Source: Oxyruncus cristatus (taxonomy: Eukaryota > Chordata > Aves > Passeriformes > Cotingidae). From it: DNA of 64,000 nt. Under the pieces are notes generated by a model. The model was not told the origin of the DNA, did not search any database, and worked only from the letters and a program-made list of their open reading frames with translations. The stretch spans positions 86,380 through 150,379 of the forward strand of contig VXAY01004753.1 in assembly GCA_013399855.1 (NCBI GenBank), written 5' to 3'. Numbering within the stretch: the stretch's first letter is position 1; each line of letters begins with the position of its first letter. The position numbers and the translations under genes were made by a program. Positions 50,141-64,000 of this stretch are shown piece by piece.

Positions 50141-52550
50141 ACTCACTCAGGTACATAGATTTATTGATCTCTAGTTGTTGAGGAACAGCTGAAAAGCCAC
50201 TGCCATGTCAAGGTAAGCAGTGGTGAACTCCCACTGCTGAAGTACCACTTCATGTCAGTACCCACATTAGTTTTACACAACGCAAATGAAAGCAAGAACA
50301 CAAAATAAAGTTTTAGCATAACTAAGCATCTTTGTAAGACAATAAGTTATTAAAAATAAACTTGTCATATTAACATTCATTTTCTGGATTTTCATTTTAA
50401 TGTAACTTTTATATGAAACTGTGTACAAAGTCATCTCTTCACACAAATCACTGAATTTGTACAGCCAGATTTACTAGATCATCACAACAGCCCCTTGCTT
50501 CAACATTCTATGAATTAAAACATTTTCCCTGCGAATCTAAATTATTTAATGTAAACTTCATGTAAACTTTTTATCAGTGGTATAGATACCACTTGTAAGG
50601 ATTCATCTGCTGAACAGTTTGCTCTGAATTTCCATCACTTGAGAAACAGAAACAAACAAAAAAAATTCTGGGGACAACAACATCAGATTTTTTTACTTCC
50701 ATATTCTATTTTTCTACCTACTGAAGCAGAAAAAAGCAAAAGCTGCTGTTTTTCCCAGAACAGCGAAGCTATTTTGAGGAATTCAGGAAGACAGCACACA
50801 AGCAAGTCAAAACTTACATTTGGGACAATACCCTCACGGCACCATTTACTGGAGTAATACTGTAAGCCAAACCGCTATTAAAGCCTTTAGTAAAGAACAG
50901 GAAGTCAACATTTTCGGTTGCATATTCCAATGCAGACACATTAAGAATTTTCCTTCAGAGCAAAGGGATCTCATCTCTGGCAGGCAGCTGGTAGAAGACA
51001 ACCCTGCAGTCCAGCTCTGCCCTCGCTGTCAAAGGGACAACTGCTGGGGGGGGAGGCAGAGCTGAAGAAAGGTCAAGGTAGAGTGCAACTGCCTCTTGAA
51101 AATATTCAATTAAGGTCTTGCATAAAAATGCAAGCTCGAAAGCTTAAAATAATGGTACAGTCTCTGTGAAGTTTTTTGGGTAACATTTGCACTTAGGATC
51201 AAAAGAATTATCTCCCTCAATGAATTTTTAAACATGTGCAAAGCTGCCCATACCAGCAAGAATGTTATCAACACATGAAATGCTGGAGCACTACCGAGCT
51301 CCAAAGAGACACATGATCACTGGCAAAGAATGAAAAGCAAATTGACTCTTTGGAGATATATAATCCATGTGCTCATTCAGTCTGGGTGACAGTAAGCACT
51401 TCAACTAGCTACAAGTCCTCCCAAATGGAAGTAGGAATGCAAGTTGGTGCACCAATGCAAGCCCCTCTGTACACAGTCTTTCTCAACATGTAATTCAAAG
51501 GGAGGCATTAAACACTGCAAGGATGAAGGGAAAGGAAGCAGGCGATGGATGTGAAACGCAGCCCCCAAAGATACCTTGTTAGTGGGAAGCCATGAGAAAG
51601 GCCACCTGCTTGAGCACCCGAGCAAGAACACTCTGCACAGTGCATAGGCTCAGAATGAGCAGTCACTGCACATGCACTGCCCAGTTTAAATCCTCCTCTT
51701 TGTCAGGTATCCTGGGAAAAGGGAGGGGCTTTGACCAAGACTCGTAGTTTGAACTGGAAGGGTGAGAGCACCACTGAACCCTGAGAAGAGGTACAGAACT
51801 AATAGACTTAGTTAGTACTTCTGACTAACTCCCAGACAAAGGTAGATTCCTCAAACGCAAGGAAATATCTCAACATCCTGGCCCTGAATTAACACCAGAT
51901 ACATTACTGAGTCAACTTCTCTCTGGTATAGATTTTCTTTTGACAATGAGAACATACCTCACAGGGGAGAAAACAAGTCTTCTACTTAACAATAGCTATT
52001 CTGCATCTAAGCTGGGGCAGCTGAATCCAGATGCAGGATCTGTACTGAATCCTGCCTCAAGAGACAAAACAAGCAAACTAGAAACTGAGGAAAATCCAAC
52101 ACTCGAACTTTCTGAGCTAGGCAAGGATTAACATGATCTGCAGGTGGAGAGGCACTATGTCCATTCCACAGCAGGCATCTGACAGGGAGCCCAAGCTCAA
52201 TCTCACCCAGAGTGTAAATATGAAAGCAAGTCTCCCACAGGTCCTCCAGCCTCCAGAAACTGCCTGTTCCTCTAAAGGTCGGCAAGCACAAAGCACATGG
52301 CATTACCTTATTCATTAATACACAGCATTACTTGCACAGTGCCCCCGAATTTACAGCAAGAACCTTTTCAGGCCATGTTGACGTTTGAGCTTTGTACAGG
52401 TTCTATCTGAGCACAAAGTTCAGAGAGAAACCCTATTTCAAAAGGAAAACTTTCCACAAGGAGATGAAGCAGTGTGCTCCTCAGCACTGGACACCTCAGA
52501 TTCAGCCAGACAGGGTGCTGGGCTATCTTTTCTAGATGTGCGTTTGCCAA

Positions 52551-52612
52551 GACAGATTGGATCAGATGATCCTTGAGGTCCCTTTCAGACACTTACTCTA
52601 TGACTCTATCCC
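52551..52612 (+). mobile_element. CR1 fragment, extreme 3' end
   Basis: GATTGGATCAGATGATCCTT, then GAGGTCCCTTTCAGACACTT and CTCTATGACTCTATCC, correspond to the final 60 nt of an avian CR1, including the terminal short repeat related to ATTCTATG. Sequence further left may also belong to it but is not recognisable by eye. Confidence 0.8.
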
Positions 52613-55600
52613 AGGATGGAGACTTCCAACATCACTGAAGCAAGTGAAGGAAAAGCATGGACTAGTACATCCACAGAACACAAAGAGGACTCACTCATGA
52701 CACAGAGTATCTGTGGAGTACCTGCAGAGGCAGATGTTCCTGGAAGTGCAGTAGCAAAGTCAAGCTATGAATCCAAAAATTACATTTGGCATTGAGGATG
52801 CCAGAGAGAGGTAGCCCTGCATCCCAAAAGAGACACCTGTACTCACCAAAGGGTGTTCCTTCAGCTCAACACAAAATAAACCCATCCTCTAATGCCATGA
52901 AGAGCTTCCCCACATAAACAGCCCTGCCCAAGGATGAGTGTGGCACCAGGAAAGCCGTCAGACCATCGCTGACTGGTGTAGAAGTGGATGTTTCATAAGA
53001 GCAGAGTGAATTTGGAACAGGTCTTCTCTTGTAAAGACCCACCAAATGGTCATAAAGATACAGGAAAAACAGAACCTCTGTGTCCTAAAAGGAGAACAAT
53101 GGTGGTCATTACATGTCCCTTTACACCCTTCCAGCCACAAAGTTCCAGCCTAAAGCCCCTGTACACTGACAGTCAGACATGTTTGTAACTTTTTGCCTTT
53201 TTAAGCATTAGTCTATCAGAATCCCAAGGTGGCTAAGAACTGATTGTTTTCCAGACTTAAAACCGATTTTTCTCCTGTTTATGAGAGGGATCTCTGAAAA
53301 GTCCTGGAAAAGACCAGCTGGTTAACAATACCATATCTACATGTACTCATAAATCCTCGTACAACTTCCATAATCCAGGCATCTGCTGCAATGGCAGAAC
53401 TAACAATGAGGTGAGTTAGGACTAGCAGGGGGAGGGATAAAGTAGCACGACAAGGTAAGAATGCTTGAGACTTTTTAACCACACAGCACCTCAAGAAAGG
53501 TGCTGCTTGGAGCTGTCAGCCTGCAGCACTTACATCTGTGCTTTCGCTCTGATAGCCAGCACAGCTGGGCTGGGGTGGTGTCAAAAAAGGACTGAGGTGC
53601 CAAATGAAAACAGAAATTACTGAGGATATTTCAGATCTGTGAAGTAGGACAACAACCAAAGCTGGGGATTTACAAATTCAGAAGCTCCAGACCACACCCC
53701 AGAGTCAGGTCTAAAATGGCACACAGCTCACCTGTTGCTTCAAGACTTGAACTGAGGCCAACAGGAAACAAAATACTTACCTTGATTGCAATGAAACAAT
53801 GACAGTTCAGAATTTTGTAGCAAGTAATACTTTCTCCTTTCATGTCTTTAAAATTATTGTGAAGAAGAAAAGTGACCCACATTTATAAAATCAAGTAATA
53901 CAGTAAAAGTTAATTCACACACCATTAAAAAAAAGTGAAAGTGGCTTGACATTTTCCATTAACATTCCCCAAGTTGATCTGATGCACTTCACAAAGAAAT
54001 AAAGACAGGAGAAGCGTTACAGGTCAGTAACTCCACCTAATGTGCCAGTGTAAAATGATGGCCTCTATGTGCATTCACACTGTAAGTAATTCAGAGCAAT
54101 AAACACCTCATTTCTCAAGACAGATGGAAGAAGCTTTTTAACCTCCACTTGAGTAAGACTGAAGAACTTGCCTCTCCAAGGCATCAGCCTCTTGAGAGAC
54201 CTCTGTGTTATAACTTCAAGTTAAGTGGAAGAGTGGTAATGTCTGAGCTGTCTCTGAATTAATCCTGATTAAAAACCCCACGGCACAACTTGTACCATCA
54301 GCACAGTTACCTGGGAGAAGGTTCTTGGATTCAAACAGTCACTCCTTTGGACTTTTTTGGTCATAGAAACAAACAAGGTGCTCTCTGTGAAAAGCCTCAT
54401 CCTGCAAATAAGGAGAAATACAGGTCCCCCAGTCTCCAGTGCGTACAGAGCTGCTGCAGCACTTCCAGGTTAGAACAAAAAACCAGCAGAGGAGTGTTGG
54501 GGATGCTGGGATATTCTTCACTGTTACGTAAAAATCTAGCAAGAGTTCTAAATGTCATCTTAAAGAATCACAGAGTCTGCTATAAATGCTTGAAGCACTT
54601 CAATCCTTCTAGCTGAGGCAATTGCTACCAAATAATGACTACTACCATAGAAAAATTTAGAATAAATTAGATTGCCAAAAATACAAGGACCATCCTACCA
54701 AAAGCTTAAAAGGAAAACTTCTAATGCTGGTAGGATTTCTCCACCAGGAAGCTACAGGTGGGGGAATAGAAAAGTCTTCCCATTGATTCTTAAGATGCAC
54801 TGTATTTCCACTGAACTGCAGACCGATTTCAGTCCGAAGGGACAGACCTAAAGCACCAGGTAAGCAAGTTGAAACAGGACACGGGTGGAAATCACACCAA
54901 ACCACAAACCTCCACTGCTGCGAAAAACTCTTCCAAGAGGATTCCTCCCTGTTATTAATCAGCACATGGATGATTTGGAGCTAGAAGCAAAACTCAATCC
55001 CCTGCTGTATCTAACGTCTATGCTACAAGATTAAATCAGGCCAGGAGTCTGCCGCAAAGTTAAAATTTCCCCCATGAATGCAAAGATAAGGCACTGTGTA
55101 GTGTCTACTCCATACCAAAAACTACAGAAGGACCTGAAAGCAAAACTGTCCAGGTTGCTCTGGGGACAAAAGGATCAGAAGCGCCTTGTTCTATCTTGCC
55201 TTAACTGGAGAAAGATATGCTGTGGCCCTGAATATGTGATGAGAGAGACACCAGCAGAGATCTCCGAATTGCTGCCTCTGGAACAGAGGGACTGCTGTTT
55301 CTTCTTGTCCTCTGAGTTACGGAGACTGAATCTGCCTACTCCTACTCCAAAGCTGAAATACAGCCAGGGATGTCTCTCACTCCCTCAACCTCTAAGAGCT
55401 GAGGTTTAAGTCAAGCTGTTCTGAGGTCCTGCTAAGGTAAGGCCAGGTAGGTTAAAATAAAGCATTCCAACAATGCTGAACAGTGTTGATCCAAGAGAGG
55501 AGACAAAAAGGACAGATAAATACCTGATCTGAGCCAGAGCTCGTTCATGTGAACACTGCATTGCATCACCAGCCCTTGGGCTTTCATATCCCCTACCTGG

Positions 55601-56069
55601 AACAGGAAAGCACATCCACACCCACGTACTTCAACAATGCAACAGACGGAAAGGGCATTTGGGCCAATGTTACTGAGGAGCTTCAATCAGAGGACCTTTA
55701 TAGGTGACTCCTTAAATACACCTCAGAGAATTCATTAAATCTATATGCAGGTAGGACCCTCACACACAGCACCCCATAAAAATGTGCACCAAAATACCCC
55801 ACTGCCTCTTGGCCAGTCACTCCACAGGCATCTGGTGTTTGGAAGGGGACACGGTCCCAGCCACCACCAATGCTAGAGCAGGACATGGTGCAGCTCCTGC
55901 TGAATTCACAGCAAGGGCTGGTGACCTCAGGACAGTCAGAGAGTCTGAGAGCTATTCTGAAAGCCCAGTACACTTGACCTCTTTGCAAATTTACTGTCTG
56001 GTCTACTCAGTGAAGTATTCACTGGAATAGTCCCACAGAAGTGAGGGGCTACTAGAAAAGCAGTATTTG

Positions 56070-56121
56070 AGAATGGAATGACATGGGTTGAAAGGGATCT
56101 TAAAGATCAACTAGTTCCAAG
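56070..56121 (-). mobile_element. CR1 fragment, extreme 3' end
   Basis: The plus strand reads AGAATGGAATGACATGGGTT, then GAAAGGGATCTTAAAGATCA and ACTAGTTCCAA, the reverse complement of a CR1 3' terminus. Only about 50 nt are recognisable. Confidence 0.8.
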
Positions 56122-57031
56122 TTTTTCAGGAACAGAAGGCACCCCCAAAACATTATAGTTCTCTATGAGTTGAAGAGGTATTTGCTACAAAGGGCAAATT
56201 TTCCAAAGAGCACCATCTTCTTACAGAAGCCTCAAACCTGCAAAGAGGAGTGTTTTTTCGGGAAACAGTTTGGAAAATCCTCTAATAGTAGATATCTTTC
56301 TGATAAAAGGTCAAGTCCATTCCATAACTACAGCAGAAACCTGTTTAAAATACATACATGTATGTAATGGAGTATATTGTGTGCAGCTCTGTAATAGAAC
56401 CATGCTACTACACAGAGGAGTAAATTCCCTTTCCAAAAGAAGTCAACATGTTTATGGCAGAAGTGTCACTGTAGCTCTGATGGCCTAAGGACATCAGCAA
56501 ATCAGCATTTACAGAGAGAGATCAAATTTTATTAGACCATAATATTTTAGTTAAGAAAAAAACCTCAACCACAAAAACCAGAACAGCCTTTGGGCAGAAC
56601 AGGCTTTCTTTAGGTCTACAACAGAAATGAAAAACATTAAAGCTAAGTATCAGTTGACAAAAACATCTCTAAATTTAACTGAATACTTTAATACATTTCA
56701 CGTCTGAGAGTAAAGGTAAGTGGTACCTGTGGAGGAAATGAAAATCACGTTAGTAGATGGGGGGAAAAAATGTCAGAGGTGCACCTCCTGTAAGAACCAG
56801 GCAATTCACCTGAGGGAAGCGCCTGGGTTGGCAACACAGAGAGGGGAGAATGTGGAGGAGGAAGGGAACTGAAATGCAGTGATTGCAAACCCAGTACCTC
56901 AATTACTAAGTCCATGAGTCCATCAAATAACACTGTAAATTTAATTGCCTAGATTGGCCTTTCCAAGGTGTTTGCATTTCTCCTCAAGGATATTAGACAT
57001 TGAGTGGCTTTTTGCTTTTTGGTTTGTTGTT

Positions 57032-57032
<1 letters not shown>

Positions 57033-57070
<38 letters not shown>

Positions 57071-57104
57071 GGGGAAAAATTTTTTNGAACCAGGGGAAAA
57101 ATTT
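57033..57104. other. T30 run, one N and a 14 bp duplication: probable assembly scar
   Basis: A run of 30 T (57033-57062) is followed by CAGGGGAAAAATTT at 57069-57082, a single N at 57086, and the identical CAGGGGAAAAATTT at 57091-57104. An ambiguous base between two identical short strings beside a long homopolymer is what a badly resolved or joined read overlap produces. It lies inside an intron, so no coding sequence is affected. Confidence 0.7.
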
Positions 57105-59067
57105 ATCATGACATAAAATGAAACAGGTAGCTGAGACAGGCTGTGCAGTCTCCAGCTGCGGTGGTTTTCAAGACCAAACTGCAAAAGCCACGAGCAATGT
57201 GGTCTAATCCCAAAGCTGAGCCCGCTCCGAGCAGGAGGCTGCAAAAAGACCTCCTGAGCTCCCTCCCACCCCATTCCATGATTGATCATTATTGGTTTTC
57301 CACACTGAATTTCTTGCAGTCCTAAAGATACTCTTTCTTGAGATTTTGGGGTGGAGGTCAAGAGGGGAAGGGAAAGTAGAACTGTATAAATTATTCCAAT
57401 TTTTGGCAAACCACAGTCTTATAAAGAACACTATTTCTTTCATTCCCTATTTTCTTCTTCCAAGTTTTAAGACTGGATTTGGGGGGTTTTCACCCCTACT
57501 GAGCATTCAGATGATGCTTTCCCAGAATCACCTCTGATAACCCTAAGGTCTTGCTCCTTAGCAGCAGGCAGCTCACAGCCCATCATTCTGTGGATGAAAC
57601 AATGGGTGCTTCTCTTCATCTTCATCACTTTACAATCACACACACTTTGTGAGCCTGGAGTTGTTCTGAGCATAATGAGCAATTCCTCGTGTAGAAACCT
57701 GAGAGCGGGACCAGTAGAGTGTTCCAGTGAGTGTTCCCACAGGAGCTGCTAATAAACTGAAATAGAGGGATGAGAGATGCCTTTTGTAACATTCCCCTTT
57801 CCCTCCCAGTGAATGTGTGCTGGGTACAAAAGACCACTAGTGTTGCTGTAACTTCAGTTCCTCCATTCTGATGACCTTTTGGGTTAGCAGGTTCCACCAG
57901 CCTGGCTCTTTTATGAGATCTGCAAACCCCCATAAATGTACCGCTGAGACATTCGTAAGATAATTTTTGGTTTTGCCCTTTGCTTATAAGCCATACAAAC
58001 ACATGAGTTGTTCTCTTCACGTGCTTCTTTAAAGTTTCCTGTGAAGGAGCTCCATGTTCATGAGCAAATCCATTCATCTAATGAGGAATACTCCCATCAT
58101 GGGGAATTGTTCAAAATCCTTCAAAAAGGAAAACAATGTGCCCAGAAGAGATCAGGAGTTAAAATGCTGGCTCCCGAAGTTTAGAAAACGGATGCAAACT
58201 GAAAACCAATTCTAAGGAGGAATTTGCTCCAGCTTGGTCAGCACACCTGAAAGGAACATAAGGTTCTGTCCATTCCTACAGCCTCACCAGCTCATGTTTA
58301 AAGAATCAAGACTTAGGGTGGAAGCCCTTCAAGAACCAAGATGAAGAACAACATGACACACAAAACTTTCCCTTTATTTTCCAATAAATTGGCTATTTTA
58401 TAAAACAAATTTAAATAAAAGATAAGCCTCCTTAAATACCCTGTGTAATAGGGTACGCTTCTGTACGTTCCTATTCAGGGGCCAGCAGTGGTAGAGACTC
58501 TTGCAAACCAGCAGACCTTGCCCAGCAGACACAAGATCCCCCACTGTGCTGTGCTAGGGAACAGGTTGAGGCTCCCAATCTACACGTGAGGTGCAGCTTA
58601 TGTCCATTACATGAATTTTTCAGATATGCCAATAGATTTTCTGAGGCGTCTAGTTAATACTGTGCTGCAACTCTTCCCATTAAGAGATTATCATTTACTA
58701 AAAGGATGGCTCAAATGTCATCTGTCACTTAAAATCCATTACAACCTTCAAACTGAAAGTGGTTGTGCTTACTGAGGATGTTCTCATGTCTGCAAGAACG
58801 CTGCAATATGGCAATAAAAACAAAACTCTAATGTCCATGAGCAGCAAGTGAAAGAAAAATTAATAGCTACTATGAGATCATTTATATGTTCCTTTTTAGA
58901 CACTCCAAACACTGTTTGCATATCAATCTGATAAATATTTCATACTATGAAGTCTTCATAAAGTTTGACACAGAACTCAATAAAAGCCTATTTATGTGAC
59001 CACAAGATGATCAGACGAAAAACAGTTTGCAGTCAATTTTAAATAGATGGATAACAAAGCAAAACTA

Positions 59068-59208
<141 letters not shown>

Positions 59209-60739
59209 TCAAATGATTTGAAACCAACATGTCATCTATAACTGACTGATTAAACACTTAGTCCTAAGACAGGAAACAGACAAACAATCAAAGTCAGCAT
59301 TAAAAGGCTTGCCACATTCATTCTGCAAACCAGGGAACCAAGCATTGTTAGCCCTGGCAAACAGCCTTACCTTTTCATGGGCTGGAATGTCATTTTATTG
59401 ACTGGAAGTTCTTAAAATTAACAGCTTCACTTGTAACCATGTTACGCTTCCAAACTGGCCATATTAACCAGCACATCCTCAATACATCAATCCCACGATG
59501 TACTCACTAGTATCAACTTTCTTTCCCTCTCAGTGACTGCTGCCATTCTCTCAGGGCCACAGACAGCACTGAGGGGTCAGTGCAGCTGCCACCTCACCGG
59601 GACAGCTACACAAGTTTCACTCTGGTTACACTGTGTTTTCAGTCACCCCGAGGACTTGCAGCTGTTAATAAAGAGGATTAATGCTGACTGTGAGGCCCAA
59701 ACCAGCAAACCCACTTTGGTCTGAACACATTTATGATTTCTGCAGTTACAAAGATATTTTCCCTTGTACAAAGGAAAAGCCTTGACTCTGCTCAATGCCT
59801 GTTAGCAGAGAAGCCCACACTGTCCTTTTTCATTCGTTGCTGTTTCAGATTTAAGACCAAATACGGCAGGAGGAAAAAAAATTCCCCCAATTTTCACTAC
59901 GTCCCCAGCCAGATGCACAGCTACTTCTCTGCCTTCCAAACGGACCTGGCTGCTTGAAGGAGCTCAGAGGGCAGCTGATCTCCGGAGCCATGAGATCTTG
60001 CCCACATGCAAAACAACACCTGTTACTGACATGCTTTATTTGTACTGTGCAGGACCAGTAGTGCATGAGATCTCTGTACATTTTATGTAACAACTAAAAA
60101 TGTCCTGGATTCCTCAAAGATGGGGCAGGTGAAAACCAGACCTGGGTGGTGCTTAATAGAGCCTCAAACACAAAAGATCACACAGATCTTCCACAGTGCC
60201 TGGGGGTTATTTTTTGTTATAGATCAGGAATTCACAAATTTGCTGTGTGACCAAGAGAGCTATTTAATAATGCAGAAAGATATTACTGTATCAGAATCAG
60301 GGATGTTCTGATACTTCTCTTTACTGAAATTACTGTATTGTCTAGATCGGCCCTCCCTCAAATCATTCCGCAGAACTACGATGAATTTCCAATATCAAGA
60401 CTTTGTTTTCCAACTTTTTCCAATTTGCAAGCACAAGAACACCAAGGAGTCCACAGAACCCTTTACAAAAGCCACAGTGCAGAAGAACATATATGAATCT
60501 CTTTTTCTGGAAGTAACTTCAATGGATTATCTCTAAGTACTCCACACACCCCAGAAAACCAGGCACCATAGATTAAAAAACAGTATCCAGGTACATCTGA
60601 GTTCACAAATTACATGCTTGTAAAACAGTAACTCTACAAAATACTGAAAATGCAGCTTTGTTTTGATACAATTAAAAAGCAGACTTTCTGCTTCAGAAAA
60701 TAAGAGACTTGAAAAATTTAGTATTGAGCTATGAATTTG

Positions 60740-60754
60740 AAAAAAAAAAAAAAA
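60740..60754. repeat. A15 homopolymer
   Basis: Fifteen consecutive A residues in the intron upstream of the AT-hook exon. There is no clear source element. Confidence 0.9.
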
Positions 60755-62316
60755 GGATAAAAAGACCAAAGTCAAATAATAGATATCCCACACAGACTTC
60801 AAAATGATTTGGTAAAATAGGGCCACAGCAAAGAAAAGCAATGCAGTGAACACTGCTGAAAACATGTTTATGGGAATGGCTGTATCCAACCTTTACTCAA
60901 AGACCTCACCACACTGCAACTCCACGTGACAAAAATGCATATTGCCTCACAACAGCAATTTTAATAGCTTTTGAATACAGAAGCGAGGAACCCCCTAAAA
61001 ATATGCTGTCTACTGCTGTAGAGAATTAAAACCATTCTCTCCCGCTCTCTGCAAAAAAACCAAGCTTCTCTCTGGTCTGCTCAGATCCTTACTGGAAAAG
61101 TTTTAAGCATGGTGTGCCTGTCTAAGCAATACCCCCATTCCTGGAGAAACACTGTGCTCTTCCAGTTTATACACCTGCACCCCCAGGATCATCAGGATAT
61201 AAAGATTTCTCTCTATTAAAACCAGATTCGACAATCCTCCCAGGCAAACTGCTCCAACCCTTCCCTGGAAACACTAGAGCAACATAAATAAATTAAACTC
61301 TACTACCACTTCACATGCATCTCATCCACAGAAAACCTGACTTTGCTACAGCCTTGGTTCGGGTCTAGTAAAACCTCTGGAGATTTGTGTATTTAGCTCT
61401 GGAAATTTCAATTGTTTCCAAACACTGCATCTGGAAGGAGTAGTTAAATTATTAACCATCCTCTCTTCTTTGCCTTAAACAGATTGTTGTCTTAAGCCTG
61501 CTTCTCTTCTGGTACAACTTCTCTGGCTTGCTGGAAGCATTTTTGGCTTTTTCCCTTTTTGGGAAAGGCTCGATAAATTAGTACTAAGGATGCAACTCAT
61601 CTAATCTAAATTTGAGACGTATACAATGAGGAACAGAAAATCTTTAAGTGCAACATGCCTCATGCAAAGGTCAGTGTCCAAAATTGGTCAAGCAGTTTAA
61701 GTTTTATAAATTTTATTTCCCTCTTCATTGATCTAGACAAGCAGCTCAAATATAAATGTTTAAAACTAAACAAGATGAATCTCATCCTAACAACAGCGAG
61801 GCAGAGAGGAGATTTCTTTCAAAGAATTTACATATGTAAGGAGCAAGGGGAAAACATCACAAAGTAAATTCCCTTCAATCCTAACTTTTATTTGAAGTAG
61901 GGAGACAGAATGAAGGACAACCTACAGTCCTTGGCTGATTTAACATTAAAATAAACATCGTTTCAAGCAGCAGGGAATTCTGCCCGAAACGTGCAACTCC
62001 TGCACAAAAAGGTCCTTGCAGTGGGGCCCTGAGTTCCTTCAGCTGTGCCTCTTGCTCCTGTCCCAGCCTTGCAGTTGCTCGGGGTACACACACGTGCCCT
62101 TCTCCTCCTCTTTCTGAACTTGGAGCAGGAGCAAAGCATCTCCCAGCTGCCTGCAGTTCAGTCAGGTCTGTAACACTCACTGAGAGGAGCAGCTGGCCAG
62201 CATCCATCTCCCTCACTCCCTACACATCTTGCAGAACTGCTAGGAAGCAATTTATCTGGTGGCAGTTATCCACATCTTAATAGACCAGAATTATCCTGTC
62301 CTCATTTCACGGGTGT

Positions 62317-62328
62317 GTGACCGGTCAC
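62317..62328. promoter_or_regulatory. 12 bp palindrome with nuclear-receptor-like half sites
   Basis: GTGACCGGTCAC is a perfect palindrome containing TGACC and GGTCA half sites with no spacer, arranged as an everted pair. CACCTG immediately follows as an E-box. Such motifs also occur by chance, so function is not claimed. Confidence 0.3.
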
Positions 62329-62660
62329 CTGAGGGGGAAGCTTCGGCTTAGTCACAACTTATCTTTCCTGAAGCTGTTGTGAGGGAAGATAATCTGGGCC
62401 TAAGGAGACCTGCCTCATCTGAGAAGAGGAGAAGCTGGCACCGCCTAAGGCTAAACCTTTCCTCTCTAAGACTCCTCTGACATGACAGAGACATAAGAGA
62501 ATATGGCAGCATGTGGGAGACCTGCAGGACTGGGGTGAGCAGAGCAAAGCACACAAGTGACAACCCCTTTTAGGAGCTCAAGTTCACTCTGCTTTGCTTT
62601 CTAGTTTCTCTGGTGACTAAAGCATCCCAGAAAAGTGGCAGTAACTCCAGGATACTTTCT

Positions 62661-62690
62661 TAAAACTCCAGATATTATTCTGGAGTTTTA
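62661..62690. repeat. Perfect hairpin, 12 bp stem, 6 nt loop
   Basis: TAAAACTCCAGA is followed by the loop TATTAT and then by the exact reverse complement TCTGGAGTTTTA. The stem is too short for a microRNA precursor. No repeat family was recognised around it. Confidence 0.85.
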
Positions 62691-64000
62691 ATAACTAGCC
62701 ATTGAAACTATCCATTTGTTAATAAAGAATTAACAGATTATGGGCAGCCTTTTATCACATCATGCTTCTGAAGAACGTATTTCCATAAACACAGTAAATT
62801 TCACATCTCCTCAAAATAAATGAAAACAAGTTTACCTGCCTTCTACTATTATATAAAGCACTAGCTATGGAGTTTATACACCATGCCCCTTTATAAACAC
62901 ACCACAGCAAAAAACTGAGTTTATGCATTAGTTCTTGTACATAAAACCACTTCTGTAAGCTTTTATCAGTGTTGCTGAGATGGCTCAAGGTTCTGCAGTG
63001 ATAAATTCAGTAATTGTTACCACCACCAGATTCAGCCTTGTGAAAAAAAGCATTGATGAAGAAAAATGGCTAAATGCACAGGCTCATGAATCATGGATGA
63101 ATCAGCTCTCATGGTTGATCCTCCACACTCCAAAGAGGAACATGCCTCACAGCAAACATGAGTCATCCCATTGAGAGAAGACTCAGAACCGTCTGTCACA
63201 CAGCTCAAACGCACTACAGGTTTTCTCCAAACATCTGTAACACCAATAAGCAAAATCATGTCTTCACTGTGTTCTGAAGCCAATTCTGCGAATGCAGAAA
63301 AGTTAAAGATTTCTCCTTTCATGTTCCCTCAACAAAGAAGAATTCTGGAGGGAGTATTTGATATGGTCCTAAGCAAAGTATATTAATGTATCAAATTAAC
63401 TTTAGGACCATTTGTTTAAAGAGAGTAGCCAAAAAGATTAGAGAATGTTATTAAAAAGTAGAAATAAGGCACAGAAGAGGGAGGTCAGAATAATCCTTCA
63501 AAGCAGCTTATCTAAGAGCTAGAAAGAACACCTTGTTTTTCTGGGTGGAACCAGACTGTGGCTTCCCAAATCTACATGTGTGAAGCCAACACCCCTAACC
63601 CAAAGATTGCTTCAGGTTTCCTCACCCTTAGCCAGACTCCTTCCTGATGAAAGCCTGGTTGGGACTTGCTGAATTAGTGCTTATCCCTTTCTCTGATACC
63701 TTGTCCACACTACACTAAACGTTCTGAGCCCTCAGGGGAAATCCTGAGGGAAATCCTTCATGTGCAAATCCTGCTTATTTTTTTTTTCTAAAAAGAAAGA
63801 TCTCATCTTGTTCACAAGCAATCAAAACCGCAGATATTACTGACAATATCTCACCAACACTTTGCACAGTGGCATTAAATGCTTTCCAGTCCTACCAGAA
63901 ATAAAATACATACAGGTTTTCTTCCATTTTTTAATGTTTTATAGTATTGGTGGCTCACAATCATCTTCTGATTAAAGAATCATCATCATGGCTAGGCTTG

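Noticed and set aside
63200..63275. Candidate start-codon exon of STAG1 (minus strand ATGATT... ending TTACAG)
   Set aside because: The peptide MILLIGVT does not match the expected MITSELPVLQ, and no GT donor follows at the needed place. The true exon must lie beyond 64000.

Overview
This window is eukaryotic, and almost certainly from a bird. It holds vertebrate splice-bounded exons inside long introns, plus several pieces of CR1, the dominant LINE of avian genomes. The sequence alone does not fix the species. A tRNA-Ile-like SINE candidate would fit a songbird, but that is weak evidence.

The only gene I can support is STAG1 (cohesin subunit SA-1, stromal antigen 1), on the minus strand. 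Seven consecutive internal coding exons lie at 59182-59080, 49914-49750, 36616-36520, 11332-11256, 7688-7484, 5462-5311 and 1624-1551. They total 873 nt, join in frame at every junction, and encode about 290 residues. By recalled comparison this matches human SA1 from about residue 11 to residue 300. Residues that separate SA1 from SA2 all point to SA1. The start-codon exon lies beyond the right edge. The rest of the protein, including the stromalin conserved domain and the HEAT-repeat body, lies beyond the left edge.

The exons encode the SA1-specific AT-hook tail (59 kb), a disordered basic linker running into the helical region (50 kb), and the STAG domain (36 kb down to 1.5 kb). The introns are about 9.2, 13.1, 25.2, 3.6, 2.0 and 3.7 kb, with partial introns at both edges. 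The protein would act in the nuclear cohesin ring with SMC1, SMC3 and RAD21.

The introns are mostly unique sequence. They carry CR1 3'-end fragments in both orientations (23.3, 23.8, 26.5, 38.6, 50.0, 52.6 and 56.1 kb), a pair of tRNA-Ile-like modules (20.4 kb), several perfect short hairpins and palindromes, simple repeats, and a probable assembly scar with a single N at 57086. I found no second protein gene, no convincing structured RNA gene, no CRISPR array and no prokaryotic-style system. The points most worth checking are a GC-AG intron in STAG1, an exon whose first bases rebuild a 5' splice site after the longest intron, and the paired tRNA-Ile-like modules.
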